From CAG-964 sp902789345 (GTDB taxonomy: Bacteria > Bacillota > Clostridia > Oscillospirales > Acutalibacteraceae), in NCBI GenBank assembly GCA_052117325.1, contig JBQKJJ010000006.1: a DNA stretch of 64,000 bases; one strand, 5' to 3'. The translations under genes were made by a program, and so were the position numbers. Under the pieces are notes generated by a model, which was given only the letters and a program-made list of their open reading frames with translations, was not told where the DNA came from and did no database searches. This document shows, piece by piece, positions 25,922 through 35,649 of this stretch; the stretch's first letter is position 1, and each line of letters starts with the position of its first letter.

Positions 25922-26800
25922 CTAGCCGATAAGGGAAATAAGGTCTGCCAGGTTAAAATTTTGATGAAGTGCGCTGTTTACAGCCAAGCTTATTAGCTGT
26001 GCACCTCGTTCAATAAGCAAATCTATTTCTCGTGGTGTTACCACCATCATCTGTCCCTTAGGGTATATTTCGCTTTTAATATCATTTTCAAAAACAAAGT
26101 CCGGTATAATATCCCTTGCCAAGGTCAGTGCGTCTACAACTGTTGGTATACCTATAGCAATTACAGGCACGCCTGTGGTTTTTTCATTAATTGCAAACCT
26201 GTTGTTGCCCACCCCTGCACCGGGAGAAATGCCTGTATCCGCTATTTGAAGTGTACAGCCTAAACGCTCAAGTCTGCGTGATGCAAGTGCGTCAATAGCT
26301 ATAATGGCCTTTGGCTTTATTTTTTTTACTACACTCAACACAAGCTCTCCTGTTTCAACTCCTGTTTGACCTAACACTCCCGGTGATATTACAGCTACGC
26401 TTCTTAGCTTATCCAGTCCCGTTTCCTGTGCGATTTTACCTGTAATATGGCGTGTTGCAAGAATTTTGTTTGCACTTTTTGGCCCCAGTGCGTCAGGGGT
26501 TATATTAAGATTGCCTAAACCCACCACCAATACAGTGCCCTCGCCGGGCAACAGCTCGTTAATATATTCACCTATAATTTCTAAGCGACTGTCGGTGTCA
26601 CGAAAAGTATTTGACAGGCTGGGAAACTCCACTGTAATATATGTGCCCGGCTCTTTGCCAAGCTCCTGTGCACCCTCTGAATTGAGCACCCGTATTTTTG
26701 TTACTTTCATATTGGAATATGTTTGAGAGCTTAACCTTACACCATTGCAGCTTCCTGCCATTTCGGTTGCTTCAAGTGCCAAGTCTGTGCGTATATTCAT
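25922..26800 (-). CDS. gpr: germination protease (GPR endopeptidase)
   Basis: A 292-residue protease that degrades small acid-soluble spore proteins at germination. Family segments: IRTDLALEATEM at the N-terminus, VLVVGLGNLNITPDALGPKS (residues ~92-111), SVAVISPGVLGQTGVETGE, AIIAIDALASRR, and DTGISPGAGVGN. The aspartates of GLGN/TPD and IDALA match catalytic positions. ATG 26800 is chosen after GGGAGGT; this leaves only three residues before RTDLA, shorter than the 7-16-residue propeptide in Bacillus. Upstream starts would extend it but have no ribosome site. spoIIP follows, as in Bacillus. Confidence 0.94.
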   Translation of the reverse strand: MNIRTDLALEATEMAGSCNGVRLSSQTYSNMKVTKIRVLNSEGAQELGKEPGTYITVEFPSLSNTFRDTDSRLEIIGEYINELLPGEGTVLVVGLGNLNITPDALGPKSANKILATRHITGKIAQETGLDKLRSVAVISPGVLGQTGVETGELVLSVVKKIKPKAIIAIDALASRRLERLGCTLQIADTGISPGAGVGNNRFAINEKTTGVPVIAIGIPTVVDALTLARDIIPDFVFENDIKSEIYPKGQMMVVTPREIDLLIERGAQLISLAVNSALHQNFNLADLISLIG

Positions 26801-26880
26801 ATAACCGACCTCCCCTATAAATACAGTTTGTACAGTTTTATAAAATAAATTCATAGGGTATGTCGGCAGCAAATATAAGA

Positions 26881-26921
26881 CAGGCCCTTTGCCACCGGTT
26901 TTTCCAATAGCAAAGAGCCTG
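26881..26921 (-). terminator. terminator after the RNHCP gene
   Basis: CAGGCTCTTTGC pairs with GCAAAGGGCCTG (one G-T position), inner GG/CC stem, followed on the minus strand by TCTTATATTT. Confidence 0.7.
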
Positions 26922-26974
26922 ATTTTTATAGGCGCATAATTTAGATATGTACCAAAATTAGTTTTAAAGAACGA

Positions 26975-27415
26975 CTACTCTAACCTGCCGTCACCGCCCA
27001 TTAGCCTTGTCATTTCCTCAATTTTTTCAATAGGGAACGGTGGCTGTGTCAGCGGTTTCAGTGCTATTGACATAAGCTTCATTGGGTTGTCGTCCGCCGC
27101 AACTCTGTTTGAGCTTAAAGCGCCGCATACCTTGCACCTGTGGATAATAGCCCATTCGCCGTTGTTTCTAACCCACACTGCTATAGGCTCCATACGACCG
27201 CCACACTCTGATTGGCGGTCACCCGGCTCAATATCAAGGTGCAAACTATGTAAACAGTTTGGGCAATGGTTTCTGTGACCGCTGCCTGCACCCTCAGGTA
27301 CAACCTCTCTTCCGCAAACCTTGCAGGTGAAGGTTTCATTACATGAGTGTGTTTTGTAGTAGCCTTTTTCGTATTTTTTTCTTTTATTCTCTCTATTCAA
27401 CTTTAATTCCTCCAT
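26975..27415 (-). CDS. RNHCP-domain zinc-binding protein
   Basis: A 146-residue protein with three CxxC pairs: FTCKVCGREV, GHRNHCPNCLHSLH and HRCKVCGAL, plus ECGG. The segment GSGHRNHCPNCLHS is the name-giving signature of the RNHCP family, whose role is unknown. It may bind nucleic acid through its zinc ribbons. The N-terminal 20 residues are basic. It is transcribed with its own terminator, upstream of gpr. Confidence 0.85.
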   Translation of the reverse strand: MEELKLNRENKRKKYEKGYYKTHSCNETFTCKVCGREVVPEGAGSGHRNHCPNCLHSLHLDIEPGDRQSECGGRMEPIAVWVRNNGEWAIIHRCKVCGALSSNRVAADDNPMKLMSIALKPLTQPPFPIEKIEEMTRLMGGDGRLE

Positions 27416-27473
27416 TTAGTCTACTTATCACAATAGGCAATAAACACCTTGCAAATACATTAACAAAAAGTAT

Positions 27474-28316
27474 TTACATATATATTTCAATTTCAAAATA
27501 CTGCTCTTGAAAATATGTCTGCCTAATAATTTCTTCTTTACTGTAATTTGAATTTTCTTCCGCTACCACCCATTTATCCTCTGCATCATTAAGTCTGTGG
27601 ATAACGGCAATTACCTTTCCTTTATATTTTTCAACAGGTTTGTGAACACCTAATATATACGCGTCCTGTTCTTCTCCGTCTTGAGCAACTATTCCCTTTA
27701 CATATCCATAATTTATTGGGTAATATATATCATTATGCTTGGGGTGATAGCTGCCAAGCGGCCTGTCTACTATAACGGTCACTGCTTTTCCCAGTACCTG
27801 TAAGCAACGCCATTCTTCCCTTGTAACGGCAAATACATTTGTAGTTTCATTTTCTTCATCTATAAATTCATCAACCTTGCGGCAGCTCCATGAAATTGCT
27901 GTTTATGCCGACGGTATATTGGTAGCTTTCATATAAGAAAAAACGACATTAAAAGTCGTATTAGTAAATGTCCAATCTCTAACTGCAATGGCCGCTTCCT
28001 TTGCATAACCTTTTCCCTGCTTATTTTTACGAACATGATACCCTATTTCCGGCTTGATTATACCACCGATTATTTGCATAGTCAATCCGCAGTCACCTAT
28101 CATTTCTCCTGTTTCTTTCAGGCAAACAGCCCATAATCCAAAGCCAAAAATTCGGTATCTTTCAATATTTTTGCTTATCCAATTCCTAACCCTTGTTTCA
28201 TCAAAGGTATATGGATAGTGCTGCATAATATCGGAATCGGCCAAAACAGAATACAGAGAATCATAATCATCCTCTGTCATTTCTCTTAGCATTAACCTGT
28301 TGGTTTCAATTCTCAA
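27474..28316 (-). pseudogene. GNAT acetyltransferase fused to an inorganic-pyrophosphatase-like domain, interrupted by one TAA
   Basis: One reading frame runs from ATG 28316 to 27474 (280 codons) with a single in-frame TAA at 27903-27905 (codon 138). Residues 1-137 are a RimJ/RimL-type GNAT (MRIETNRLMLREMTEDDY, YHVRKNKQGKGYAKEAAI). After the stop the GNAT C-terminus continues (RKVDEFIDEENETTNVFAVT) and passes without any start codon or ribosome site into a PPase-like domain (VTVIVDRPLGSYHP, YYPINYGYVKGI, DGEEQDAYILGV). The original product was probably a two-domain protein. As read it is a nonsense pseudogene, unless the TAA is a sequencing error. Two separate genes are less likely because the second half lacks a translation start. 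Confidence 0.78.
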
Positions 28317-28378
28317 TTTAATCCTCCTTTTTGCCGTGCTGTTGGATATAACACTATAGTCAATTTATATAGCTCAAT

Positions 28379-28948
28379 TTACAAATTAATTAAAGGAGTC
28401 ATAATTTCCCAATACACTTCCATATCAGACACCTCAAGATTATTCAGCTCGTCATTGCCGTTTAGGAACAGCGGCACTTTATACCCTACACATTTGTCAT
28501 ATGGCAAAGTGTTGTGACCGTTTTCTTCGTACCATTCACTGAAAAATTCCGATGCCAAGCAAGCGTCATGGTATTCAGGTATTTCTACATTGTGAAAATC
28601 TGTAAAATTTGCCTGAGTATTCAAAATCTCACCTGTGCCGGGTTCACAAATTAAAACAACATTTCTCTCTTTATCTAATGCAAAATTGCGTCCCAGCCAA
28701 TCAAAACCAAATGCCAGTATCTTTCCCTTGTATTTTGGAAAGGCATCTTGCACAATTTTGGTCCATTTTGCAATTTCGTCAAACTTATGAATTCTATATA
28801 AACCGTTTAAAAATGTCATTCCACCATATCTGCTAAGGAAATCATCAATAGTTTTAATATTATTGTTATCTTCAATTCCAACAAACTGAAAAAAGCTATG
28901 GAACATAACGCCCTCCACATTTTCAATATTGCAATATTCTTTATTCAC
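28379..28948 (-). CDS. Tdi1/DUF1851-type immunity-like protein
   Basis: A 189-residue protein with the features of the T6SS-immunity Tdi1 C-terminal (DUF1851) family: ILAFGFDWLGRNFALDKERN (~residues 78-97), PGTGEIL, ACLASEFFSEWY, YDKCVGYKVPLFLNG and LEVSDMEVYWEI. The N-terminal part has SRYGGMTFLNGLYRIH, as in GAD-like domains. Such proteins in Firmicutes probably protect against polymorphic toxins delivered by other systems. No cognate toxin is next to it, so it may be an orphan immunity gene. The neighbours are the broken GNAT fusion and the surface-protein region. Confidence 0.8.
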   Translation of the reverse strand: MNKEYCNIENVEGVMFHSFFQFVGIEDNNNIKTIDDFLSRYGGMTFLNGLYRIHKFDEIAKWTKIVQDAFPKYKGKILAFGFDWLGRNFALDKERNVVLICEPGTGEILNTQANFTDFHNVEIPEYHDACLASEFFSEWYEENGHNTLPYDKCVGYKVPLFLNGNDELNNLEVSDMEVYWEIMTPLINL

Positions 28949-29059
28949 ATCTATATTTTAGACAACTGCATTATAGCATAAATAGCAAAAATTGTATAGG
29001 GTTGTTAAAAGGAATAATTCTATGTGATATACTGCAAACTATCTGAACATTCTTTTCAG

Positions 29060-29112
29060 GTGAAATAACGGTAACCTGTGCTTTATACGTGAATAGTTAC
29101 CGTTATTTTCAC
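29060..29112. terminator. long stem-loop between the immunity-like and surface protein genes
   Basis: GTGAAATAACGGTAAC pairs with GTTACCGTTATTTTCAC (one bulge) around a ~20-base loop. The 28949-29264 gap otherwise holds only the second terminator at 29174. Confidence 0.7.
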
Positions 29113-29173
29113 TCTATTTTTTAAGCAAAGGGAAGTTCACTAAAGGCAAAATTCAACACTTTTTCACATTAGT

Positions 29174-29207
29174 AAAAAGCGACTACCGTTTCTGATAGCC
29201 GCTTTTT
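29174..29207 (-). terminator. terminator of the surface protein gene
   Basis: AAAAAGCG-CTA pairs with TAG-CGCTTTTT around a 10-base loop, 58 bases beyond the surface-protein stop. Confidence 0.75.
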
Positions 29208-29211
29208 GTTA

Positions 29212-29297
29212 AAGTGTTTTGTTATCTTTTATACCTTTTCTCTTTGATTATAACCGGTGTTTTATTATCTGTTATACCTTCTCCTTTTGATAATAAC
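29212..29297 (-). repeat. 43-base imperfect tandem duplication at the 3' end of the surface protein gene
   Basis: Minus-strand units 29297-29255 and 29254-29212 are each 43 bases with several differences. The first encodes the tail VIIKRRRYNR and the stop; the second would encode VIIKEKRYKR-stop. It is a duplicated cell-wall-anchor tail, with the second copy now untranslated. Confidence 0.75.
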
Positions 29298-32200
29298 CGT
29301 TGCACCAATGGCTGCGCCGCCACCGACAAATAGTAGGACAAACCACAGCGGTATGAGGTTGGTGTAATCACCTGTTTGCGGAGATTTTGGATAATCCTGC
29401 AATTTCTTGGTTACAGTGTCTGCCCTGCTAATCTCCTTGGTTGCAGCTACGTCAGAGAAGTACTTATCGCAGCCGTCGCAATACCAATATTCAATATTGC
29501 CCTCAACATCTTTGGTTGCAGCTTTTGCATCAATGTGCTTAAGGTTTGCATGGTTCTTCGGGTTAAGTTCGCCGTAGTTCATACCACATACATCACACTT
29601 GGCTTTATCCCTACAGGTGGCTGTGCCGCCGCTATGGCCGTTTGCCGCAATTTCCGTTCCCTTAGTCAGAACCTTTTTGCAGCCTAGGCAGTAGGTATCT
29701 CCGGTGTAGCCCTTTTGGGTACAGCTCGCTTTAATGTCACCACTCACCTTTGTTCCGCCGTCATGGTTGTTTTCATCATATTCGCCGTACTCATCATGAC
29801 AAACATCGCAAACCGCCTTGGTATGGCAGGTAGCTGTACCGCCGGAACAGTCATTTGTTTCGCTGACTGTGCAACCGTCAACTGTGCATTTGTGCGTATG
29901 CTTGCCGTTTCCGTCGGATACCCATACACCCCATATATGCTCTGTCTTCGCCGCCGTCAATACATATCCACATTCGCAAACCACTGCCGTGGTACAATCG
30001 TCGTCATCATTGCCGCTGTGGGCAGTTTTAGCCCCGGATATGGTACAGCCGCTGTTTTGGCAGTTGTGCCAATGTGCGTTTTCGTCCTTATGCCAGTCAC
30101 CGCTGAAATCATGCTGTTTTGCCGGAATAACTATAACATCATCGTGATACATACATTTAACCGGCGTTGTACAGTCACCGTCATCCTCTGATGCAGTATG
30201 ACCGTTATTAACTGTCGCAGTAACAGCGGTTACATTTCCCGCCTTGTCGGTCACAACAATTTTCTGTGTGCCGCTTTTCGGGGAAAGCACAAACTGATTA
30301 TTCTCGTCAAGGGTGACAGAATTTCCATTCACCGTAACTGTATCAACATATTTCTCGATTACCATTACAGTCTGTGCCTCACAATAAATTTTGTCGTTTT
30401 CAATTCCGTCCACAACCGGATTGGTGCCATCAAGCACGATACCGTCTGAGCAGATGTAATCTGTATTGCCTGCTATATCAGTCATTCTAACATAGACAAT
30501 ATATTCGTTATCCGGATCAATATCGAATGGTGCAGTGTACACGGTGAAAGCCGCATTTGCAAGCTCCGCTTCGGTTAGTTCCTTAGCCAACAGCAGATAT
30601 TCAATCTTTACATCATCGCCGCTGTTATCAGATGCGGTAACAGTGACCGTCTGCGTTTCATTGAAGAACAGCCCGAAGGTGATATTATTCAGGAATGTTT
30701 TCCATTTGCTTGTGCCAACGCTGATTTCGCCCGTCGGCTTTTCGGCGTCTTTCCACTGCGCCGTAATCGTTATGTTCTCCGCAGGCATAGTTGCAGGAAT
30801 TTCCTTATCCCAACCAACAAAGGTGTATCCCTCTCTTGTCGGATTAGCAGGAGCTGTTATCTCCGTGCCGTAGTCATGCGTAATGGAAGCAATTTCACTG
30901 CCACCGGCGGTATCGAATTTAATCGTGTACTGATTAATTTTCCACTGCGCCGTGATAGTCACATTCTCCGCGGGCATAGTTGCAGGAATTGCTTTATCCC
31001 AACCGATGAAAGTGTAACCCTCTCTTGTCGGATTAGCAGGTGCTGTTATCTCCGTGCCGTAATCCTGCGTAATAGGAGCAATTTCACTGCCACCGGTGGT
31101 GTCAAAGGTAATCGTGTACTGATTGATTTTCCACTGCGCCGTGATAGTCACATTCTCCGCAGGCATAGTTGCAGGAATCGCCTTATTCCAACCGATGAAA
31201 GTGTAGCCCTCTCTTGTCGGGTCAGCAGGAGCTGTTATCGCCGTGTCGTAATCCTGCGTAATGGAATCAATTTTGCTTCCGCCGGCGGTGTCAAAGGTAA
31301 TCGTGTACTTATTCGTATTCCACACAGGATAGAGTGTCAGTGCCTCGTTTGCGGTATAAATATCTTCAAGACCGTAAACCTTTTCGCCGCCGTCAATGGT
31401 TGCCCAACCGGTCTGCGTATAGCCTGTGCGGGTGAACAGCTTGCCGCGCAGTGTAAGAACATCGTTATAGAACTTAATGTCCGTTACCGCGTCGCCCTTG
31501 CCATTTGTGCCGGACTGATAGGTCACATCCCAGGCGTTGGCGATACGCACATAGGCCTTGCCGGAGAGCAGCGCCATCATGGCTTCGCACTGCTTATCGA
31601 ACGCACTGTCTATGGCTTTATACTCCTCAGCTGTCAGCGTTTCGCCTGCCACGTAACGTCTGTATAATTCCTGTATTTCAGGAGATAACTGCCATTCCAC
31701 GGTTTCCTCGGCATCCTGCGCAGAGCTGCCGGTAAATATCCTTACTCCAAGTGGATAGAAACTGTACACGGAGTCGCTCATATGCAAAGCCTGCGTATCG
31801 CCTGTTACGGTGAGTGAGCCTTTGTACATATAAAGGCAACACGCGCCCAAAGCGTTCTTCATCGTAACACTGCCACCGTACTGGGTGTAGATGAAAGTGC
31901 TCAACGGGCCGTTCACCGTCAGATCACCGTCACCGAGAACTGAAAGCATTGATACATAATTATTGAAGTTTCCGATGGTATTCTTTCCGTCCGTTGTGAT
32001 AAAGAACGGCATGGACTGTCCGATATATCTATCACCGAAGGTAACCGTAGCGATATCTGCATCCTTCAGCTTAAGATTCGGCAATGTGCTGCCGTCGCTC
32101 TCCTTGCCGGTCGTGAAGAGCTTATAAGCCTCCGACGGCGTAAGAGAATTAAGCCATTCTGCGTCGTATACCTTATTCCCCTGTGGTACAATGAAGGACG

Positions 32201-34501
32201 CACTTCCGTCACCAAAAATATCAGTATAATTGTCCGGCGTAACCTCGATCGCACCTTTGCCGTCGCCGCGATCAAGAAACAGACCGAAGCCGCTCCATAA
32301 AGCGCTAAGCTCCGAAACCTCCGCAGGCACGGTATCGCCTGGTTTGTAGTAGTTTCCGTTTTCGTCTTTCCACCACAGCGGCGCATCTGCCGAAACACCG
32401 TCCGGACGAGACAGCCCCTCTGCGGCAGGGGCGGTGAAGGTGGAGCCGTTTTTCACGATGATGTTGATGTAGTCTTCGGTCTCACCGGGCATATTTTCAC
32501 CAGTCCGCACCTTGACTATCTTCAGGCTATCGGCAGCAAGATCCGTCGGCAGCTCAAGAACGGGGCGGTAGGCGCCGACGGTAGAGCTTTCACTCCCTCC
32601 CCAAAGCTGATTATAGTTCATACGAAAGCTTCTATAACAGTTAGCACCTGCACTGTTATCCTGATCATAGTAAGTGTCCTGTCCCCAAGTGTAGCATTCA
32701 GTATTTTCCGGAAGCCTGAGAAAATCGGGGTTTTTGGCAATGATCTGTTCCCACTCGTTGTTGATCGGCAACCCACATTTATAATCATCAAAATCATTCT
32801 GATTGCCTATAGTAGGTGCACGGAGAGTGTAGTTTATACCTCCCGCAGTGTAAGATTTACCAAAAATAAAACCTGCATTGTTTAGGTCGATCCAGCTGAT
32901 ATTGGTAGTAACCTTGTCATCGACAATGAACAGACTGTGCTCGTAAACATATCCGTACTGTGCATCCTTGTCCGTAGCCACGGAGGCCTTCTCGGAGGAA
33001 TCTGCTACACCAACGGATGCAGTATTCAGAACATAGGCATCCACCGTGCCAACATAGGTAAAGGGCACATAATGTAGAGTTTTGTCCGACAAATTGCTGT
33101 TCACCGTGCCGGGGATGTCCATTGCCGACAGGTCGAAGTAGTACCTGCCGCCGGGGGCGAGGGTGTACTGCACACCGTTGGTTATCAGCACCTCACTGCT
33201 ACCGTATGTCAGTCTGTAGTTATCGCTGTCTGTGTCATCGATAAAGAAGACGTTTTTGTCTGCGTTCGTCAGGATAACACCCGAAGCCGCCTTGGCAAAG
33301 GAGACATATTGACCCTCACTGGGCAGCGTTTGCAGCGTCACGCCAACCGAGGAAGCGCTGCCGGTAAGATTGCCGGTGATCTCGATGGTCATGCCGTCGG
33401 GAAGATAGACGTTGCTGTCCGTATTGTTCGATTTGTTATCCTTTATCTTCACAGAGCCGGAGAGCCGGAGCGTGCTCTTGCCGCCCATGTATACACCGCC
33501 GCCGTTGGCCGCCGTGCTTTCGGTGGCCATGTTTCCGGTGATCTCGCCGCCGGACATGGTAAATATGGCGTCGAGGTACTCGCGCCAACATACACACCGC
33601 CGCCGGATTCGAAAGCCTTGTTTTCACTGATCTTGCCGCCGGTCATGGTAAATACGGTAGCCGCTGTAGCGTAGTTGGATCTGCATCCCACATGCAAGCC
33701 GCCGCCAGATTCGTGAGCCTTGTTTTCACTGATCTCGCCGCCGTGCATGGTAAAGGCACAATCACCGTTCACAAACACGCCACCACCGTTCGTTGTGGCG
33801 TTGCCCTTGACTGCTCCGCCATACATGGTGAAGGCGCCATTCTCCACGCCCACACCCGCACCCCGATAACCATCCAAATTGTTGCCGCAGACAGTTCCGC
33901 CATACATAGTGAACTTGCCGCCCGAGATTACAGACACGCCAACTCCGGTGCTCGTACTGCCGTGGGTAATGACGCCGCCATCGACGGCAAAGCTGTTTGT
34001 CTCGTCCTGCATGCTCAGCTTCCATGCGCAATTTCTGTCTGTGCTCTTTACAAAATAGCGCTTACCGCCGCTGCCGTTGCAATCGGTCAGCGTAAAGCTG
34101 CCGTTTCGCATAACATAAATCACCGTCGATCTTTGAACGCCGTCCAATAGAATGCTGTGGCCGTTGAGGTCCAGTGTCAGCTCGCCGGTCACTCCAAAAC
34201 CCGCCTCCAATGTCACATCTTGAGTAAGATAGTAGACGCCTGTTTCCGGCAGGCTGGTATTGGATGTCCACGCTGTGAAGGCGGTCTTGCCCTCGCAGGT
34301 ATGGTCGCCAACTCCTGTGCAGAAATCGCCGCCGCAGAGGTAATGCATATGGCCTCCCGGCTGCTCCCCGCTCAGTACCTCGGTCGATTCCTGCTCCGTT
34401 GAGACATCTTTGACTGTCTCGCCCTCGGCAAAAGCCGTGGTCGGTACAAGACACATCACCATACATAGAGTAAGTAGGATACTGAGTAATCGTTTTTTCA
34501 T
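29265..34501 (-). pseudogene. very large cell-wall-anchored surface protein with a frameshift
   Basis: A signal peptide (MKKRLLSILLTLCMVMCLVPTTAFAEG) opens a frame at 34501. The N-terminal ~310 residues are right-handed beta-helix repeats (FTMYGGxxxxN, ESGGGVYVGA). At ~33570 the frame shifts: FTMSGGEITGN continues in another frame from ~33575 to 29265. That part contains more helix, a large unique region, three 63-residue InlB-type (Listeria-Bacteroides) repeats, Cys/His-rich CxxC modules, then SPQTGD, a membrane helix and KRRRYNR. SPQTG matches sortase B signals known in C. difficile. The GC content is clearly higher than in the flanks. Combined length ~1750 residues. One indel or a sequencing error separates the halves; start overlaps tetR by 4 bases. 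Confidence 0.85.
30748..31312 (-). repeat. three tandem 189-base InlB-type repeats
   Basis: Three 63-residue copies in the surface protein, each of the pattern YTITFDT-GGS-I--IT-DY, APA-PTREGYTF-GW, IPATMPAEN-TITAQWK. Copies are ~85-95% alike, so they arose by recent duplication. They form the List_Bact_rpt/Flg_new type beta-grasp repeat found in bacterial adhesins. Confidence 0.85.
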
Positions 34502-35097
34502 TTTTTGTTACCTCCCTTCAAAAATTCAGAGCCATATTTATCTGCAAACAGGGCTACACCCTGTTTTAAGACCTCCATTTGGGATTTTAAGTAGTATTCA
34601 TCCTCAAACATAGCGTAGTGAACGCAAGCACGAACGAATATGAATATCAGCGGCGTTATGGTGGTGTAAGGTATACCGATTTTGGGTTCTAATTGCTTTG
34701 CATACTCAGTATATCGTTCATTAACGCCCTCAAAAAATTTCTTTCCATATTCAATATATTTCGGATGTGTGTAAATCTGATACATCAGCCGGTATTTCTT
34801 GCCGTGCTTTTTTGCCGTCCAGTACGGCACTTCTTCAATAAATCTCACAACATCTTTCGGGTCTGTGGGTGCTTTCTTCATAAAGTCGTCCTCGACCTTT
34901 GCCATGCAGTATGCCGTTGACTGGATAATCAGTTCATCAAGGTTTTTGAAATAAACATACAGGTTTCCTGTGGTGCAATTACAAGCCGCAGCCAGTGCCT
35001 TTATACCCGTGCCTGTCAGACCGTTTTCCGCATAGCACTCAAAGCACTTTTCCATAATCTCTTGCTTTCTTTCATTATGCTGCTGCTCCGTCCTCAT
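34498..35097 (-). CDS. TetR-family transcriptional regulator
   Basis: A 199-residue regulator. The N-terminal helix-turn-helix is ERKQEIMEKCFECYAENGLTGTG..ALAAACNCTTGNLYVYFKNLDEL, a classic TetR pattern. The C-terminal ligand-binding/dimer domain is helical. ATG 35097 is chosen after GGAGG; an earlier ATG at 35169 is inside the -35 region. The stop overlaps the ATG of the surface-protein gene (ATGA), so it is likely to control that gene. A 10-base palindrome just upstream may be its autoregulatory operator. Confidence 0.88.
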   Translation of the reverse strand: MRTEQQHNERKQEIMEKCFECYAENGLTGTGIKALAAACNCTTGNLYVYFKNLDELIIQSTAYCMAKVEDDFMKKAPTDPKDVVRFIEEVPYWTAKKHGKKYRLMYQIYTHPKYIEYGKKFFEGVNERYTEYAKQLEPKIGIPYTTITPLIFIFVRACVHYAMFEDEYYLKSQMEVLKQGVALFADKYGSEFLKGGNKK

Positions 35098-35121
35098 ATG
35101 TATATATCCTCCATAAATAAC

Positions 35122-35131
35122 TAATCGATTA
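35122..35131. promoter_or_regulatory. candidate TetR operator
   Basis: TAATCGATTA is a perfect 10-base palindrome placed between the -10 element and the ribosome site of the TetR gene, where a repressor would block transcription. Confidence 0.5.
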
Positions 35132-35140
35132 TTCAGATAA

Positions 35141-35169
35141 AGTATATCATGTAATTGTGGAAGATTCAA
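35141..35169 (-). promoter_or_regulatory. sigma-A promoter of tetR-surface protein operon
   Basis: Minus-strand TTGAAT (35164-35169), 17-base spacer, TATACT (35141-35146) with an extended TG before the -10. Confidence 0.65.
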
Positions 35170-35286
35170 GAATTATTTGTCAAAACCTGGATAAATTGTA
35201 GCAAATTAAAGAATTTGATTTTAAAATTTATGCACTCTGCATAATCGCAATTATAATTATGCATAGAACTACATTAAGTATTACCC

Positions 35287-35367
35287 TTATAACCTTTCAT
35301 AACTTTTTGAGCTGCCGACAGAGTATCTGCCTATTTTCTTTAGTGCCGCACCTATGGCTGTGCTCAT
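35287..35367 (-). CDS. possible 26-residue small ORF
   Basis: ATG at 35365-35367 with AGGGTGA four bases upstream. The peptide starts MSTAIGAALKKIGRYSVGSS and ends SKSYERL. It may be a real small basic peptide or the remnant of a larger gene. It sits in a 550-base region between tetR and the 5'-nucleotidase with no other large ORF. Confidence 0.35.
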   Translation of the reverse strand: MSTAIGAALKKIGRYSVGSSKSYERL

Positions 35368-35385
35368 AAAATCACCCTATAAACA

Positions 35386-35429
35386 AAAAACTCCAATTGA
35401 CTTTCATTAAGAAAACCAATTGGAGTTTT
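35386..35429. terminator. terminator after the small ORF at 35433
   Basis: AAAAACTCCAATTG pairs with CAATTGGAGTTTT around a ~17-base loop. It lies directly after the stop of the 30-codon ORF on the minus strand. Confidence 0.7.
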
Positions 35430-35432
35430 ATT

Positions 35433-35525
35433 CTAAATTAAAGACTTTTTCATTTTTTCAATAAATTCTTCATTTATATATTTCATAGGTGGTATATGGA
35501 TAAAAACCGCTTTTTTATTAGTCAC
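35433..35525 (-). CDS. possible 30-residue ORF or gene remnant
   Basis: GTG at 35525 begins MTNKKAVFIHIPPMKYINEE and ends FIEKMKKSLI, followed within four bases by a terminator. A TTGAAA/TAAAAT pair lies just upstream, leaving almost no room for a ribosome site, so translation is doubtful. The directly placed terminator suggests the 3' end of a lost gene or a short RNA gene. Confidence 0.3.
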   Translation of the reverse strand: MTNKKAVFIHIPPMKYINEEFIEKMKKSLI

Positions 35526-35566
35526 ACCATTTTATCACATACATAACCAAATATTTCAAAAAGCAG

Positions 35567-35595
35567 TTGAAAAGCCCCATTTGCTAGGGTATAAT
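35567..35595 (+). promoter_or_regulatory. sigma-A promoter of the 5'-nucleotidase gene
   Basis: TTGAAA (35567-35572), a 17-base spacer and perfect TATAAT (35590-35595), 54 bases before the ATG. Confidence 0.75.
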
Positions 35596-35649
35596 TCAAA
35601 CTATACAATGCTCTTTAGGGCTGTAACAACAAAACAGAGGTGACAAAAT

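Noticed and set aside
27903..27905. TAA in the GNAT fusion as a recoded codon
   Set aside because: TAA recoding is not known for bacteria of this group; a nonsense mutation or sequence error is simpler.
29376..33674. Several plus-strand frames of 60-260 codons opposite the surface protein
   Set aside because: Codon shadows of the repeat-rich minus-strand gene with no ribosome sites or recognisable domains.
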